Shown here: one piece after another, positions 17,174 to 25,824 of the stretch
Layout: every line of letters begins with the position of its first letter
Position numbering within the stretch: position 1 is the first letter of the stretch
Virus record (IMG/VR): IMGVR_UViG_3300032240_002285
Span: 35,746-99,745 of that record
Length of the DNA: 64,000 nucleotides
DNA from: a virus
Direction: 5' to 3' (one strand)
The notes under the pieces: generated by a model
Told to the model about the DNA's origin: nothing
Database searches by the model: none
Seen by the model: the letters and a program-made list of their open reading frames with translations, nothing else
Made by a program: the position numbers and the translations under genes

Positions 17174-19189
17174 ATGCCAAATCTTGTCGCCTACAATTCT
17201 GGAAGTCCAATATCAAATGCAATTCAATTTGGAACAATCGTAATGGATGTTAACGGAGATGTACCAAAAGGTTCTCTATTATGGTGTCCTGATTTTGGTA
17301 TTTGTAACCAATACATAATTATTACTGATAGTTATACCAACGGAAAAACAAACCAAGCGAACTCAAGACCTATGGGGTTCAAAACTCCAACTCTAACAAC
17401 TAATGATTTAATTGAAGCGATTAATAAATTAGCAGCATCAAAATTTGCAGGTCCTTTTCTATCATTAGAAGAGGCAATCAATTGGGCCATATATCAAGGA
17501 TATTTTATTACTAATCAAGAATATCCTTCAATTGTCACAAATGGTTGTGTTTTAAATTTAGATTCAAATTTTCCTCCATCATATCCTTTAGTTTTTGATA
17601 CATGGTATGACTTGACAGGAAATAACAATTTTGGTTTATTAAATAATGGGGTATTGTACGATGGCCCACTTAGAGGAAGTTTATTATTTAACGGCACTAA
17701 TCAATATGTTTCATTCAGTGCAACAACAAATATTCCTGTAGGAAACTCAGACTATACAATTAGTGCATGGTTCAATCCAGCATCTTTAGGAACTAAAGGT
17801 ATTGTGGGATGGGGTAATTATGGAACAACTAATGCGGTCAATGCCCTAAGACTTTCATCGTCAGGAATTGTAAATTATTGGCAATCAAATGATTTGTCAG
17901 CATCATATTCTTTTACTACGAATAATTGGTATAATGCTGTTGCAACATTTGATGGAACAACAAGGTCTATTTGGGTTAATGGGTCTTTAATTGGTTCAGA
18001 TACTCCGTTAGGGCATAACGTTCCAAATTCTACAAATCTTACTGTGGGTGTAACAAACACAACAGAATATTTTGCAGGTAATATGGGAGAAGTTCAAATT
18101 TTTAATAGAGCGTTAAGTTCTACTGAAATTACTCAAAATTATAATGCGTTACTACCAAGATATAATGGAACATATACGGACCCTTGTAACGGTGCACCAC
18201 AGTGTACACCTACACCAACAGGTACACAAGTATTAACACCTTCACAAACTGTCACGCCAACAGTCACTGCAACACAAACTTATACTCCAACAATTACACC
18301 AATGCCTACAGGTACACCTTTCCCAACTTTACCTAATTATCAAAGAGAATGTACTATTTCTTTACCAGCTTGTAGAGCATCAGACCCTGCGTTTGTCAAT
18401 CTTTACGAAAGCAATTATGATGGTTATAGTAATATATTAAATTGGTTGAATATTGGAAATACTCAAAATAATTACCCTTATAATATTAATAGTGAAATAG
18501 TCATTCAAAAAATATACAATAATATTGGTCAAGATATCACAATATATAACGGGTCAGGTAATGTAGAGTTAGATTTAAGTTATTACACACTTACCCAAGG
18601 AGCTCAATATTTTGTATTGTATGACGTTTATTGTAAGCCTTGTAGTTGTAATTCAGTAGCTGTTTTAACTAACCAAGTCGGCCAGTTTTCTATTTTATTT
18701 AAAGGAATTGGAAATCCTACTTCTTCACCTGTTAACTATAGTACAAGTACAGGTGGCCAAGATGCATGTTATCCTTTCAATCAATCATTATTTATATATT
18801 ATGATATTGCACAAACTAACGTCGGTTTAGGTGCTCCATTGGTTGTGGGGTCTACAATTTATTTAGATAGTGCGCGTACAACCACAGCTCCAGCGGGAGC
18901 TTATGTTATGAGAAACAATAACAAATATATTGTGAATTCAAGTGGTGTTGTAACATCGATTGAAACAAATGTTTGTACAAACCCACCAACATTCTCACTA
19001 AAATTTAGTAAACCGACATTTACATTTAAAGTGGGAACCTCAGTGTGTACTTTCAATGTGGGAGATTCTTATATAATCTATAATCCTAATTGTTCTTCAA
19101 GTCAAATAAGAGGTACGGTACAAAGTAAAAGTGGTGCACCTGGTGACATAACATTGACATTAATAAATTGGACCGCTTATTGTGGTTAA
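17174..19189 (+). CDS. LamG-domain virion/fibre protein with Thr-Pro linker, 671 aa
   Basis: Residues 1-118 form an N-terminal region unique here. A LamG jelly-roll spans about 120-328 (YDLTGNNNFGLL, LLFNGTNQYVSFS, YTISAWFNPASLGTKGIVGWG, WVNGSLIGSD, GEVQIFNRALSSTEI). A Thr/Pro-rich linker (343-386) joins it to a Cys-containing beta-rich C-terminal half with repeats of the type C.P...L. There is no signal peptide. The layout suggests a tail fibre, capsid decoration or adhesin that binds host glycans. Its LamG resembles that of the protein at 10989. Confidence 0.75.
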   Translation: MPNLVAYNSGSPISNAIQFGTIVMDVNGDVPKGSLLWCPDFGICNQYIIITDSYTNGKTNQANSRPMGFKTPTLTTNDLIEAINKLAASKFAGPFLSLEEAINWAIYQGYFITNQEYPSIVTNGCVLNLDSNFPPSYPLVFDTWYDLTGNNNFGLLNNGVLYDGPLRGSLLFNGTNQYVSFSATTNIPVGNSDYTISAWFNPASLGTKGIVGWGNYGTTNAVNALRLSSSGIVNYWQSNDLSASYSFTTNNWYNAVATFDGTTRSIWVNGSLIGSDTPLGHNVPNSTNLTVGVTNTTEYFAGNMGEVQIFNRALSSTEITQNYNALLPRYNGTYTDPCNGAPQCTPTPTGTQVLTPSQTVTPTVTATQTYTPTITPMPTGTPFPTLPNYQRECTISLPACRASDPAFVNLYESNYDGYSNILNWLNIGNTQNNYPYNINSEIVIQKIYNNIGQDITIYNGSGNVELDLSYYTLTQGAQYFVLYDVYCKPCSCNSVAVLTNQVGQFSILFKGIGNPTSSPVNYSTSTGGQDACYPFNQSLFIYYDIAQTNVGLGAPLVVGSTIYLDSARTTTAPAGAYVMRNNNKYIVNSSGVVTSIETNVCTNPPTFSLKFSKPTFTFKVGTSVCTFNVGDSYIIYNPNCSSSQIRGTVQSKSGAPGDITLTLINWTAYCG

Positions 19190-19218
19190 AAAAAAATAAA
19201 ATGGTAATTTAATTTTTT

Positions 19219-20061
19219 CTACAGTATACTTCTTGTTCTCCAATCGTATGGGACTGATTTTTTGTAGTGTAATTTATTACCAAGTTCATTAATTATTTTC
19301 CGACCCATATCAATCCCATTAAACACGTCATCTATAATTACGTATTCGTTTTTAGTATGGTAGTTGTAGTATCCAATTGAGAAGTTGATACATGAAAAAT
19401 CAAATTTACCTCTTAATGCATAAACATCGGTATATGGATGAACCATATATTTCATATTTTCATTAATCATTCCTTCAGTTAAAACTTTATTACAAGCTTG
19501 AAAAAATTTAGAATCTCTATCAAATAGAATTTGTCCAAAACATTTTTCTGTAATCATCCAGTTTTCAGGAGCATCAAATTGAATTGCGTACCCAACATTT
19601 TGAAAGAATTCTTTATCTGCCTTCATGGAACCAATACAACCTAATTCCTCTGATACAAAGAATGCCGCTTTCAAATTAGGTAATTCTTGTAATAGGGTTA
19701 AACAAGCAAATACTCCGCATTTATCATCACCACCAATGCCTGTTGGTTCTCCTTCATCGTTGTATGCTTTATACGCTAACTTAAGTTGATTTTGAGTATT
19801 ACGTAAATTTTCTTCACGAATATTAATTGTATCAATACCATGAACAGTGTCAGTATGAGCGACTACGCATGGAAAGTAAAAATCTTCAGGTAAAGTTTCG
19901 GATTCTTGTTTGGTGGCGTACACATTCTTGTGTTCGTCAACATAATATGGTATGTTGTTTTCGGTTAACCATTTTTCTAAAAAGGCGACCATTCGTTCTT
20001 CATGATATGTAACCGTAGGTACGCTCAGAACTTCTTTTAATAAATCTAGGTTTTGTGTCAT
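19219..20061 (-). CDS. M20/M28-type metallopeptidase (PepT-like), 280 aa
   Basis: Motifs of the di-zinc aminopeptidase/tripeptidase clan are present: VVAHTDTVHG (first metal His/Asp), GGDDKCGV (bridging Asp), FFVSEELGCIGS (catalytic Glu pair) and a late SIGYYNYHTKNEY (final His). The usual dimerisation domain of M20 enzymes is reduced, so the protein is short. A cytosolic peptide-recycling role fits the family, but the phage role is unknown. The ATG at 20061 is preferred because the upstream in-frame extension overlaps a promoter -7 element only 4 nt away, which implies a very short leader. Confidence 0.82.
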   Translation of the reverse strand: MTQNLDLLKEVLSVPTVTYHEERMVAFLEKWLTENNIPYYVDEHKNVYATKQESETLPEDFYFPCVVAHTDTVHGIDTINIREENLRNTQNQLKLAYKAYNDEGEPTGIGGDDKCGVFACLTLLQELPNLKAAFFVSEELGCIGSMKADKEFFQNVGYAIQFDAPENWMITEKCFGQILFDRDSKFFQACNKVLTEGMINENMKYMVHPYTDVYALRGKFDFSCINFSIGYYNYHTKNEYVIIDDVFNGIDMGRKIINELGNKLHYKKSVPYDWRTRSIL

Positions 20062-20065
20062 AGGA

Positions 20066-20096
20066 CAAATATACAAAATTATTTGTATTTGTCCAA
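20066..20096 (-). promoter_or_regulatory. class A promoter TTG-N20-TATATTTG
   Basis: On the minus strand TTG (20094-20096), a 20-nt spacer and TATATTTG (20066-20073), ending 4 nt before the peptidase ATG. Matches the Bacteroidota housekeeping consensus. Confidence 0.7.
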
Positions 20097-20100
20097 ATTA

Positions 20101-21465
20101 TTAAAATAACTCAGGTTGATATAAGAACAAATTAAATTGTTCTTCATTCATATATTTTTTGACATATGTATTACCATTTTTATCTTTAAACAACGTGATT
20201 ATAACCATTGGTTCATTTTTATAGTCAAATCCTGTTACACGGAATTTTTGAGATGGTTCTTTTGGAGTATCATACCACATGTTTAATTCAAACTTGGACA
20301 TGATTTTATTTCTAAAATTATTGAATTCTCCAAGATTTCCTTTTTCATCAAGAATTTCAATCATTTTATCCAAATTACCTTTAACTAAATCGTGAAACAT
20401 ACTGTTTTCAGGAAACGAATCTCTTGTATCAAATTTCCAATAATCATCACTCCAACCTCCAAGATTTCTTGACCCTTGAGAAACTGCAATACGATTGAAT
20501 AAAGATTTAGAGTCTATTTTTTCAAAATTAAATCTTGCGACCCACATTAATAAATTTGCAACAGTTGTTGATACTTCATTGTCAGAATACATTTCAAAAC
20601 CAATTTTATCCATGAACTCATTCATTTCCAAGCTAATTTCATAATCAGCAACTTCATTCATATCCTTTTCTCTATAGTACCTAAATTCACTCAACAAATC
20701 TTCAATATATCCAGGAAATACTGCAAACAATGACTGTGCCAATTTTTCTCTGTAATCTTGTCTTTCTAAAATCACAGGACCATCAACAATAATTGCAGCA
20801 ATCTCTTTTATTTTTTGTAAGTTTTCTTTGTTCATAAAATCGTAAAGAGAACCGTACCCTTCTTTAAAATCTTCTATGAGGCTATATTCATCATAAAAAT
20901 CCCACTGACCTTCTTTAGAAAATGCATACATTGCTTGGTCTTGTTCATTAATATCTAAAGATTCAAATAACTCATCACGACTTTCAAATTCAATAATGAT
21001 TTCTGTTTGAGCTAAAGGTATTTTTTTTGAAACCGTGGTGATTGAATCGTCTGATAGCTTAATATCGGTTGCCTCAGCTTTACCCTTAACAAATTGTTTT
21101 AATGTTTGAACTAAATCTTGTTTACCAACCAATTCATCAATCAAGTCTTTTTGCCCACTGAAAGTTCTTTTGAACTCATCCATTTTCATAGCTTTGTTTC
21201 TTGAATCACTCATCCAATAGCTTAGACTACCGTAATTGTCATATACATATAAATTGATTTTTGTACCGTATTCCTTGTTGATAAACAAATAGATTGCTCC
21301 ATTGTCCGCATAACTTCTAAAAGAATATTCAGAGTCCCGACACCATCTCGTTTCACTTCCATAATAACAAGCATCTTTGTAAGTTAATAATCTTACAACT
21401 AAAATCTCATCATCATCAAATAAAATATTTTTTTGGAGAGAACCTTCTTCTTCGTTTAGTTTCAT
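20101..21465 (-). CDS. hypothetical protein with WC-containing domain, 454 aa
   Basis: The N-terminal 100 residues contain VVRLLTYKDACYYGSETRWC followed by FRSYADNGAIYLFINKEYGTK. The same pattern (LTFAASSKYGAGTKWC...GALIYFNNKKTGYK) occurs in the 301-aa protein at 54637, so the two share a domain I cannot name. The remainder is helical and acidic with no motif. The ATG at 21465 is chosen over a TTG one codon upstream. A class B motif lies 13 nt before it. Confidence 0.65.
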   Translation of the reverse strand: MKLNEEEGSLQKNILFDDDEILVVRLLTYKDACYYGSETRWCRDSEYSFRSYADNGAIYLFINKEYGTKINLYVYDNYGSLSYWMSDSRNKAMKMDEFKRTFSGQKDLIDELVGKQDLVQTLKQFVKGKAEATDIKLSDDSITTVSKKIPLAQTEIIIEFESRDELFESLDINEQDQAMYAFSKEGQWDFYDEYSLIEDFKEGYGSLYDFMNKENLQKIKEIAAIIVDGPVILERQDYREKLAQSLFAVFPGYIEDLLSEFRYYREKDMNEVADYEISLEMNEFMDKIGFEMYSDNEVSTTVANLLMWVARFNFEKIDSKSLFNRIAVSQGSRNLGGWSDDYWKFDTRDSFPENSMFHDLVKGNLDKMIEILDEKGNLGEFNNFRNKIMSKFELNMWYDTPKEPSQKFRVTGFDYKNEPMVIITLFKDKNGNTYVKKYMNEEQFNLFLYQPELF

Positions 21466-21478
21466 CAACAGTTTTTAT

Positions 21479-21486
21479 TATAAATA
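21479..21486 (-). promoter_or_regulatory. class B motif TATTTATA
   Basis: Perfect 8-mer on the minus strand, 13 nt before the ATG at 21465. Confidence 0.55.
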
Positions 21487-21532
21487 CCATTAATCTCTGT
21501 ATATTTTACCAATATATTTTATAATCTACATT

Positions 21533-22294
21533 ATGAAAACTATCCAAGAAGCAATCCAAGAGATTAAAGATTTTGATTTTAAAAATGCGACCCAACAAGA
21601 AATTGAGGCAGTCCTACCAACATTTGGTATGAATGATGAACAAACATTTGAAATGCCGCAAGAATTGAGTGAATATTTTGGATGGGGGGTTAAATTTTGG
21701 CAATACCCAAATCAACTTAGTAAACTTATTTGTTATCTTAGAGAAAAACAAATTGATTCTTATTTAGAAATTGGTTGTAGATGGGGTGGAACTTTTATAA
21801 TTTTAAATGAAGTTCTACGAAAATATAACCCACATCTTGATGCATATGCTTTAGACCATATACCAGCTTCCGATATCCTTCATAGTTATCAACATGATTT
21901 CAAAGGAAATCCATTTGCATATATTCAAATGGATTCTAATGGTTCATATTTTTTTTATCACATGGGAGGATTCCTCACGGTTCCTACGGTACAAATGGAT
22001 TGCGTACTCATTGATGGAAATCATACATATTGGGGTATTAAAGAAGATTATCATAGAGCACTTACAATGGGCGCAAAATATATAATTTTTCACGATATTG
22101 TTAATCAATCGTGTAATCCATGTAGAAAAGCTTGGAAAAATATTAAAAAAAATCATAAGAATATTGTTGAATTCAACGACCAATATGATTCAGTTACTGG
22201 AACTTATTTAGGTATCGCAGTTGTTGAAGTAAATAAAGAAGATAAATGTTTTCCACACTTTCAAGAATATTATCCAGATTTGTTTGGCGAATAG
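21533..22294 (+). CDS. class I SAM-dependent methyltransferase-like protein, 253 aa
   Basis: Motif I YLEIGCRWGGTFI (about 81-93), an acidic DHIPASD in the motif II position, and MDCVLIDGNHTYWGIKEDYHRAL, as in the Methyltransf_24/CmcI-like group. IIFHDIVN follows. Such enzymes often modify sugars or small molecules; the substrate here is unknown. The C-terminus (WKNIKKNHKNIVEF) is typical of the group. The tmRNA promoter overlaps the end of this gene. Confidence 0.75.
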   Translation: MKTIQEAIQEIKDFDFKNATQQEIEAVLPTFGMNDEQTFEMPQELSEYFGWGVKFWQYPNQLSKLICYLREKQIDSYLEIGCRWGGTFIILNEVLRKYNPHLDAYALDHIPASDILHSYQHDFKGNPFAYIQMDSNGSYFFYHMGGFLTVPTVQMDCVLIDGNHTYWGIKEDYHRALTMGAKYIIFHDIVNQSCNPCRKAWKNIKKNHKNIVEFNDQYDSVTGTYLGIAVVEVNKEDKCFPHFQEYYPDLFGE

Positions 22295-22314
22295 AGTATT
22301 TATTCTTACATTTG
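22284..22314 (+). promoter_or_regulatory. class A promoter of the tmRNA, TTG-N20-TACATTTG
   Basis: TTG 22284-22286, spacer 20 nt, TACATTTG 22307-22314. The mature tmRNA 5' end lies 24 nt downstream. Confidence 0.7.
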
Positions 22315-22337
22315 TGTTCACAAGTTCTTTAAAATAT

Positions 22338-22746
22338 GGGGATGGCCAGGCATTTGATTTCAGGTGTTAAGGGTAAGTTGCAAGTAGTCAGATTTTATCT
22401 ATGACTTAAATCTATGGTAAAGAAGAATAACAGGCAATACATTTGCAAAATTAGCAGCTTTAGGTTTAACTAAAGAAGCTGGTGTTACAGTAGCTTAATA
22501 GTGAACTAACAGACGAGTCGGTGAGCATATAACTTGGGAACAGAAGCTCTTAAAGTGGATACTACTTAGTGTGTCAAAAGGTCTCGTTCAGAGGACTACC
22601 TTAATAAAAGTGAACTCGACACAGTTATTGGTAACAATGTCAAAATAGGAACCAATTATTTTTCTATTGAGAACTAATAGAATAAACTTGTAGTAACTTG
22701 CTGTTAAGCAGGAAAGACCGCGGTTCGACTCCGCGCATCTCCACCA
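22338..22746 (+). ncRNA. ssrA: tmRNA with unusual long tag
   Basis: The ends form a tRNA-like domain: GGGGATG at the 5' end pairs with CATCTCC (7 bp with one G-U), the T arm reads GACCGCGGTTCGACTCCGCG, and CCA is encoded. The tag frame reads ...NTFAKLAALGLTKEA then GVTVA, ending in tandem stops TAA TAG (22495-22500). tmRNA with SmpB rescues stalled ribosomes. The tag ends in -TVA rather than the usual -ALAA-like degron and is long for a tag. The resume codon and pseudoknots were not determined; a GGC or ACA codon before AAT is likely near the start of the tag. Confidence 0.9.
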
Positions 22747-22751
22747 AATAA

Positions 22752-22782
22752 AAAAAGAATCTCTCTGAGGTTCTTTTTTTTT
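22752..22782 (+). terminator. rho-independent terminator after tmRNA
   Basis: Stem AAAAAGAA.CTC/GAG.TTCTTTTT followed by a T-run. Confidence 0.75.
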
Positions 22783-22796
22783 ATAAAAATTTTCAG

Positions 22797-22804
22797 TACA
22801 TTTG
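22797..22804 (+). promoter_or_regulatory. class A -7 element TACATTTG
   Basis: Exact TAnnTTTG, 8 nt before the ATG at 22813; no TTG at the expected upstream distance. Confidence 0.4.
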
Positions 22805-22812
22805 TAAAAGAT

Positions 22813-23196
22813 ATGGGGACCGATTGTAATATATGTAGTGATAAGTGTTATGGTAGAATTGGTTACCACGGCAGTTGTTGTTCTCTAGAAGATAGAGATT
22901 ATATAATCGGGCCCCATCCAGATACGGAGGATTTTATTAAAAAATTATCTTCAAAATTAGGAAGAGAAATATATGAAGAAGACGTATTCATCGGATATGA
23001 GGAAGGAAGAAAACTATTCCCTTACAAGACTAGTTGGCAAAATCGAGATTCTTATCCCGCATTTAGAATTGATTTTTTTAATCCTAAGTTACCTTGTATA
23101 TTCTACAATACAAAAATAAAAGCTTGTAGTATATATGATATAAGACCTCAAACTTGTAGAGAATATGAGTGTGAGTATCTTTCCAACAACACTTAA
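22813..23196 (+). CDS. YkgJ/UPF0153-type cysteine cluster protein, 127 aa
   Basis: Cysteines are spaced as in the YkgJ zinc/iron-chelating family: CNICSDKC, a CC pair near residues 22-23, then C.FY......CSIYDIRPQTCREYEC. Members bind a metal or Fe-S cluster; their role is unknown. It is followed 1 bp after its stop codon by tRNA-Glu, so the two are likely cotranscribed. Confidence 0.78.
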   Translation: MGTDCNICSDKCYGRIGYHGSCCSLEDRDYIIGPHPDTEDFIKKLSSKLGREIYEEDVFIGYEEGRKLFPYKTSWQNRDSYPAFRIDFFNPKLPCIFYNTKIKACSIYDIRPQTCREYECEYLSNNT

Positions 23197-23197
23197 C

Positions 23198-23271
23198 GCT
23201 CCGTTGGACAAATTGGTGAAGTCGCCTCCCTTTCACGGAGGAGATTAGCGGTTCAAGCCCGCTACGGAGTA
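23198..23271 (+). tRNA. tRNA-Glu (TTC)
   Basis: Acceptor GCTCCGT/ACGGAGT, anticodon stem CCTCC/GGAGG with loop CTTTCAC (anticodon TTC), T arm AGCGGTTCAAGCCCGCT. CCA is not encoded. The only plus-strand tRNA in the window. Confidence 0.9.
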
Positions 23272-23321
23272 CATTTAGTTAATCACTACACAATATCAAA
23301 TAAAAACCTTACTTTTATAAA

Positions 23322-23672
23322 ATGAACAAGATTATTTCTGTAATTTATATATTAGTAATATACACTATTTCCCAAGTTTTTACCTATTATCAACTTCAAG
23401 GACATTTATTCAATAAGTGGATTAAAGAAAACCCATTTATAATGGCATTGTTAGGTTTACCAATTGGTTATTTTGTAATTAAAGCAAGTAGGGTAATGGT
23501 TGAATTATGGGGAGGCCAAACATGGCCGAATCGTTTAATTGGATTCAGCCTTGGGGTTATCATTTTTACATTTATGTCTTGGTTGATACTCAAAGAACCT
23601 CTAACTCCAAAAACAATAACTTGTTTGGTGTTATGTTTCGCCATTTTAATGATACAATTTTTATGGAAGTAA
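23322..23672 (+). CDS. small membrane protein, 116 aa, four predicted TM segments
   Basis: Hydrophobic stretches at about 5-24, 40-55, 73-90 and 96-113. The pattern (SQ..TYYQLQGHLF..WIKENP, GQTWPNRLIGF, LKEPLT.KT..CL.L) resembles a membrane protein conserved in T4-like phages, as far as I recall. Function unknown. Its stop abuts that of the convergent 73-aa membrane protein gene. Confidence 0.7.
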   Translation: MNKIISVIYILVIYTISQVFTYYQLQGHLFNKWIKENPFIMALLGLPIGYFVIKASRVMVELWGGQTWPNRLIGFSLGVIIFTFMSWLILKEPLTPKTITCLVLCFAILMIQFLWK

Positions 23673-23894
23673 TTACTTATTAGATAATCTGCGAAAGTAA
23701 TAATAAAGACCAAAAAAGAATACCGCAATAAAGTACAACACGCAGTTGGCTTTCCATAAATTTCCTGTCAATAATATTAAAGAATATTGAATTGCGTCGA
23801 ATCCAAAAGGATTGAAGAATAGGGCTAGCATTAAAAATAGTTGTGATAGATTGTCTTGGAAGGTCCTTCTCCAAGTTTTGGTTTTCATCGTCAT
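23673..23894 (-). CDS. small membrane protein, 73 aa
   Basis: Basic N-terminus (MTMKTKTWRRTF) followed by two hydrophobic segments (about 19-41 and 50-66) and a basic end. Convergent and abutting the 116-aa membrane protein gene. This frame is preferred over an overlapping 72-aa frame because of its clear membrane topology and positive-inside ends. Function unknown. Confidence 0.6.
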   Translation of the reverse strand: MTMKTKTWRRTFQDNLSQLFLMLALFFNPFGFDAIQYSLILLTGNLWKANCVLYFIAVFFFGLYYYFRRLSNK

Positions 23895-24003
23895 TCATAT
23901 GTTAAAATTAATAATTTATGTCTTTTTTTTAGACTTTCTGTTTCAAAATAAATATTCTATTATTAGATATAACCATAAAATATATTGAATTTTGCCTGAG
24001 TAA

Positions 24004-24336
24004 ATGGCCAACAAAAAAAATACAAAAATAGAAACAAAATTTTTGAATATATTACTTTCTGAATTTGGAAATCAAAAAATTATGGATGATGTTTATAAAA
24101 TTGCTGTTTGTAATTATTTAGACGGAACCGCGGACTGTATACTTATACATAAGAAAAATAAACATTACGACAGATTGTGGAATTGGGGAAAGAATTTATA
24201 TCACATAAAAGGAAATAGTGGTATTTCTTTGGAAGGTGTTATTAGAACATTTAATTTTGACCATATAGAACTTGAACCAAGACATTTTTGGGAGCGAAGA
24301 CGTTTAGGTTGTAATAATTGTAAATATATAAAATAA
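24004..24336 (+). CDS. hypothetical protein, 110 aa
   Basis: Basic protein with a C-terminal RRRLGCNNCKYIK that may bind metal or nucleic acid. Not recognised. It starts a run of three genes linked by a TAATG and an 11-bp overlap, indicating translational coupling. Confidence 0.6.
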   Translation: MANKKNTKIETKFLNILLSEFGNQKIMDDVYKIAVCNYLDGTADCILIHKKNKHYDRLWNWGKNLYHIKGNSGISLEGVIRTFNFDHIELEPRHFWERRRLGCNNCKYIK

Positions 24337-24494
24337 TGACTGAACAAGAAATTTTAAGTGAAGTTGTCATGTTAGAATATGAAGTAACCATGGCAAATTT
24401 GCTAGGACATAGAGCATCTGACGATGATGAATATTCAGAAAAAAGAAAAAGAATAAACGAGTTAAGAAAAAAATTAAAAAATTATGACAATTAA
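24336..24494 (+). CDS. small helical protein, 52 aa
   Basis: ATG overlaps the previous stop as TAATG. Sequence is charged and helical (MTEQEILSEVVMLEYE...KRINELRKKLKN). The coupling to its neighbours supports it as a real gene; function unknown. Confidence 0.55.
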   Translation: MTEQEILSEVVMLEYEVTMANLLGHRASDDDEYSEKRKRINELRKKLKNYDN

Positions 24495-24585
24495 AATAGC
24501 AGTTGTGTTGAGTATTTTGGTTATTTTGGCAGTATCAATTTTATTGGTGGATAGAAATAATCACAACATATACCAAAGACGATAG
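24484..24585 (+). CDS. single-TM microprotein, 33 aa
   Basis: MTIKIAVVLSILVILAVSIL then a short polar tail LVDRNNHNIYQRR: one membrane helix with a short outside tail. It overlaps the preceding gene by 11 bp and lies 11 bp before the HAD gene, so it is in the same operon. Function unknown. Confidence 0.45.
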   Translation: MTIKIAVVLSILVILAVSILLVDRNNHNIYQRR

Positions 24586-24596
24586 TAAATTAAAAT

Positions 24597-25106
24597 ATGA
24601 AAACTATATTTTTAGATATTGATGGTGTTTTGGCAACTGATAAACAATTCAATAGAAACCGTGAAAAATTCAAATCCAATTACGAATGGGCTGCAGAATA
24701 TGACGTCCCTTATCCATACGATGAAGGTTGCGTTAAAATTTTGAATGAAATAGTAGAATCTACAGGTGCCCAAATTGTATTGAGTTCTGATTGGAAATTA
24801 CACTATAATTTGGATACTATGGGTAAAATTTTTGAAGCCAATGGAATCAAAACAAAACCTATAGGAACAACAGAAGATTTTGGTTATAGTGGATTGTTAT
24901 TGGAAATGTGGAGAGCATCTGAAATTGTAAGTTATATTGGCAAACATGATGTTGGACAATGGGTTGTAATTGATGACCTTAATATGCAAAAATGGTTTGA
25001 TGATTATGAAGGAGGAAAAGGTGATAGATTCTTTATAACTAGAAGTCGTGATGGTTTAAAAAAATCATCCCTCAAAGATAAAATCATCAATAAATTAAAC
25101 GAATAG
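24597..25106 (+). CDS. HAD-family phosphatase of the RNA-repair-associated (SAK) type, 169 aa
   Basis: Motif I FLDIDGVLA (5-13), motif II VLSSDWK, and WVVIDDLN as the late acidic motif. The overall pattern resembles the HAD domain found in 'Swiss army knife' RNA repair proteins. Expected activity is a phosphohydrolase, possibly on RNA ends. A second HAD gene follows directly, and the kinase/ligase pair is elsewhere in the window (48087, 48704). Assignment to the RNA-repair subgroup is by pattern recall. Confidence 0.75.
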   Translation: MKTIFLDIDGVLATDKQFNRNREKFKSNYEWAAEYDVPYPYDEGCVKILNEIVESTGAQIVLSSDWKLHYNLDTMGKIFEANGIKTKPIGTTEDFGYSGLLLEMWRASEIVSYIGKHDVGQWVVIDDLNMQKWFDDYEGGKGDRFFITRSRDGLKKSSLKDKIINKLNE

Positions 25107-25129
25107 ACTAAAGTTATATACATATAATT

Positions 25130-25525
25130 ATGACTAAAATAATTAAAAATCCTACATTATTTGTAGACATTGATGGGACGATTGTTAAGTATCGTAATTT
25201 CAGTGAATTAGGAGAATCTACACTAACTCCAATTCAAGATGTTATTGATTTTATTAATGAACACCATTCAAATGGGGCAATAATTATTATTACAACAGCT
25301 CGTCCTGAAAAGTACAGACTATTTACTGAAGAGGAACTTACTACCATAGGTCTAAAATGGAATCAACTTGTTATGGATTGTGGTAGAGGAACAAGAGTTG
25401 TTCTTAACGACATTGACCCTAAAAGTCCTGAAATAAAAAGAGCCATTGGCATAAATTTAATTAGAGATGGCGGATTCAACAATATTGAAATTCCATCCGA
25501 TATCAAACCATATGAATCAGAATAA
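25130..25525 (+). CDS. HAD-family hydrolase, 131 aa
   Basis: LFVDIDGTIVKY (motif I), IIIITTARPEKYR (motif II) and VVLNDIDPKSPE near the end. It is short, without a cap domain, similar to small phage nucleotidase or polynucleotide phosphatase-type HADs. It overlaps the DUF2061-like gene by 14 bp. Confidence 0.75.
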   Translation: MTKIIKNPTLFVDIDGTIVKYRNFSELGESTLTPIQDVIDFINEHHSNGAIIIITTARPEKYRLFTEEELTTIGLKWNQLVMDCGRGTRVVLNDIDPKSPEIKRAIGINLIRDGGFNNIEIPSDIKPYESE

Positions 25526-25796
25526 AATTTCCCCTAAAAGACACATAGCAAAAACAATAACTTATCGTATAATCAGTACCTTAGTTGGTTTTTTAACCAT
25601 GTGGTCGGTGACAGGAAGTATTAAAGTTGGAACCACATTTGGTTTATTTGAATTAGTATACAAACCAATTCAATATTTTATTCATGAGAGAGTTTGGTAT
25701 AAATGGATTAAATTTGGAGTTAGTGAAGAACCAAAGGTTGTTAAAGTAGAAGAACCTAAAGAAACTATAAAAAGGTTGAATTATACTCGTAGATAA
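25512..25796 (+). CDS. DUF2061-like membrane protein, 94 aa
   Basis: HIAKTITYRIISTLVGFLTMW, then a second segment GTTFGLFELVYKPIQYFIHERVWYKW: the hallmark of DUF2061 proteins, two membrane helices followed by an HERVW-type motif. Function unknown; some relatives neighbour sulfate activation genes. The ATG at 25512 is chosen because it gives the family's usual N-terminus. Confidence 0.8.
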   Translation: MNQNKISPKRHIAKTITYRIISTLVGFLTMWSVTGSIKVGTTFGLFELVYKPIQYFIHERVWYKWIKFGVSEEPKVVKVEEPKETIKRLNYTRR

Positions 25797-25811
25797 ACCG
25801 ATACTAATAAC

Positions 25812-25819
25812 TATTTATT
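25812..25819 (+). promoter_or_regulatory. class B motif (TATTTATT variant)
   Basis: Ends 5 nt before the ATG at 25825. Confidence 0.5.
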
Positions 25820-25824
25820 TAGAT

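Noticed and set aside
23680-23898. 72-aa minus-strand frame overlapping the 73-aa membrane protein gene
   Set aside because: It overlaps almost fully in another frame and lacks the clear two-helix topology of the chosen frame.
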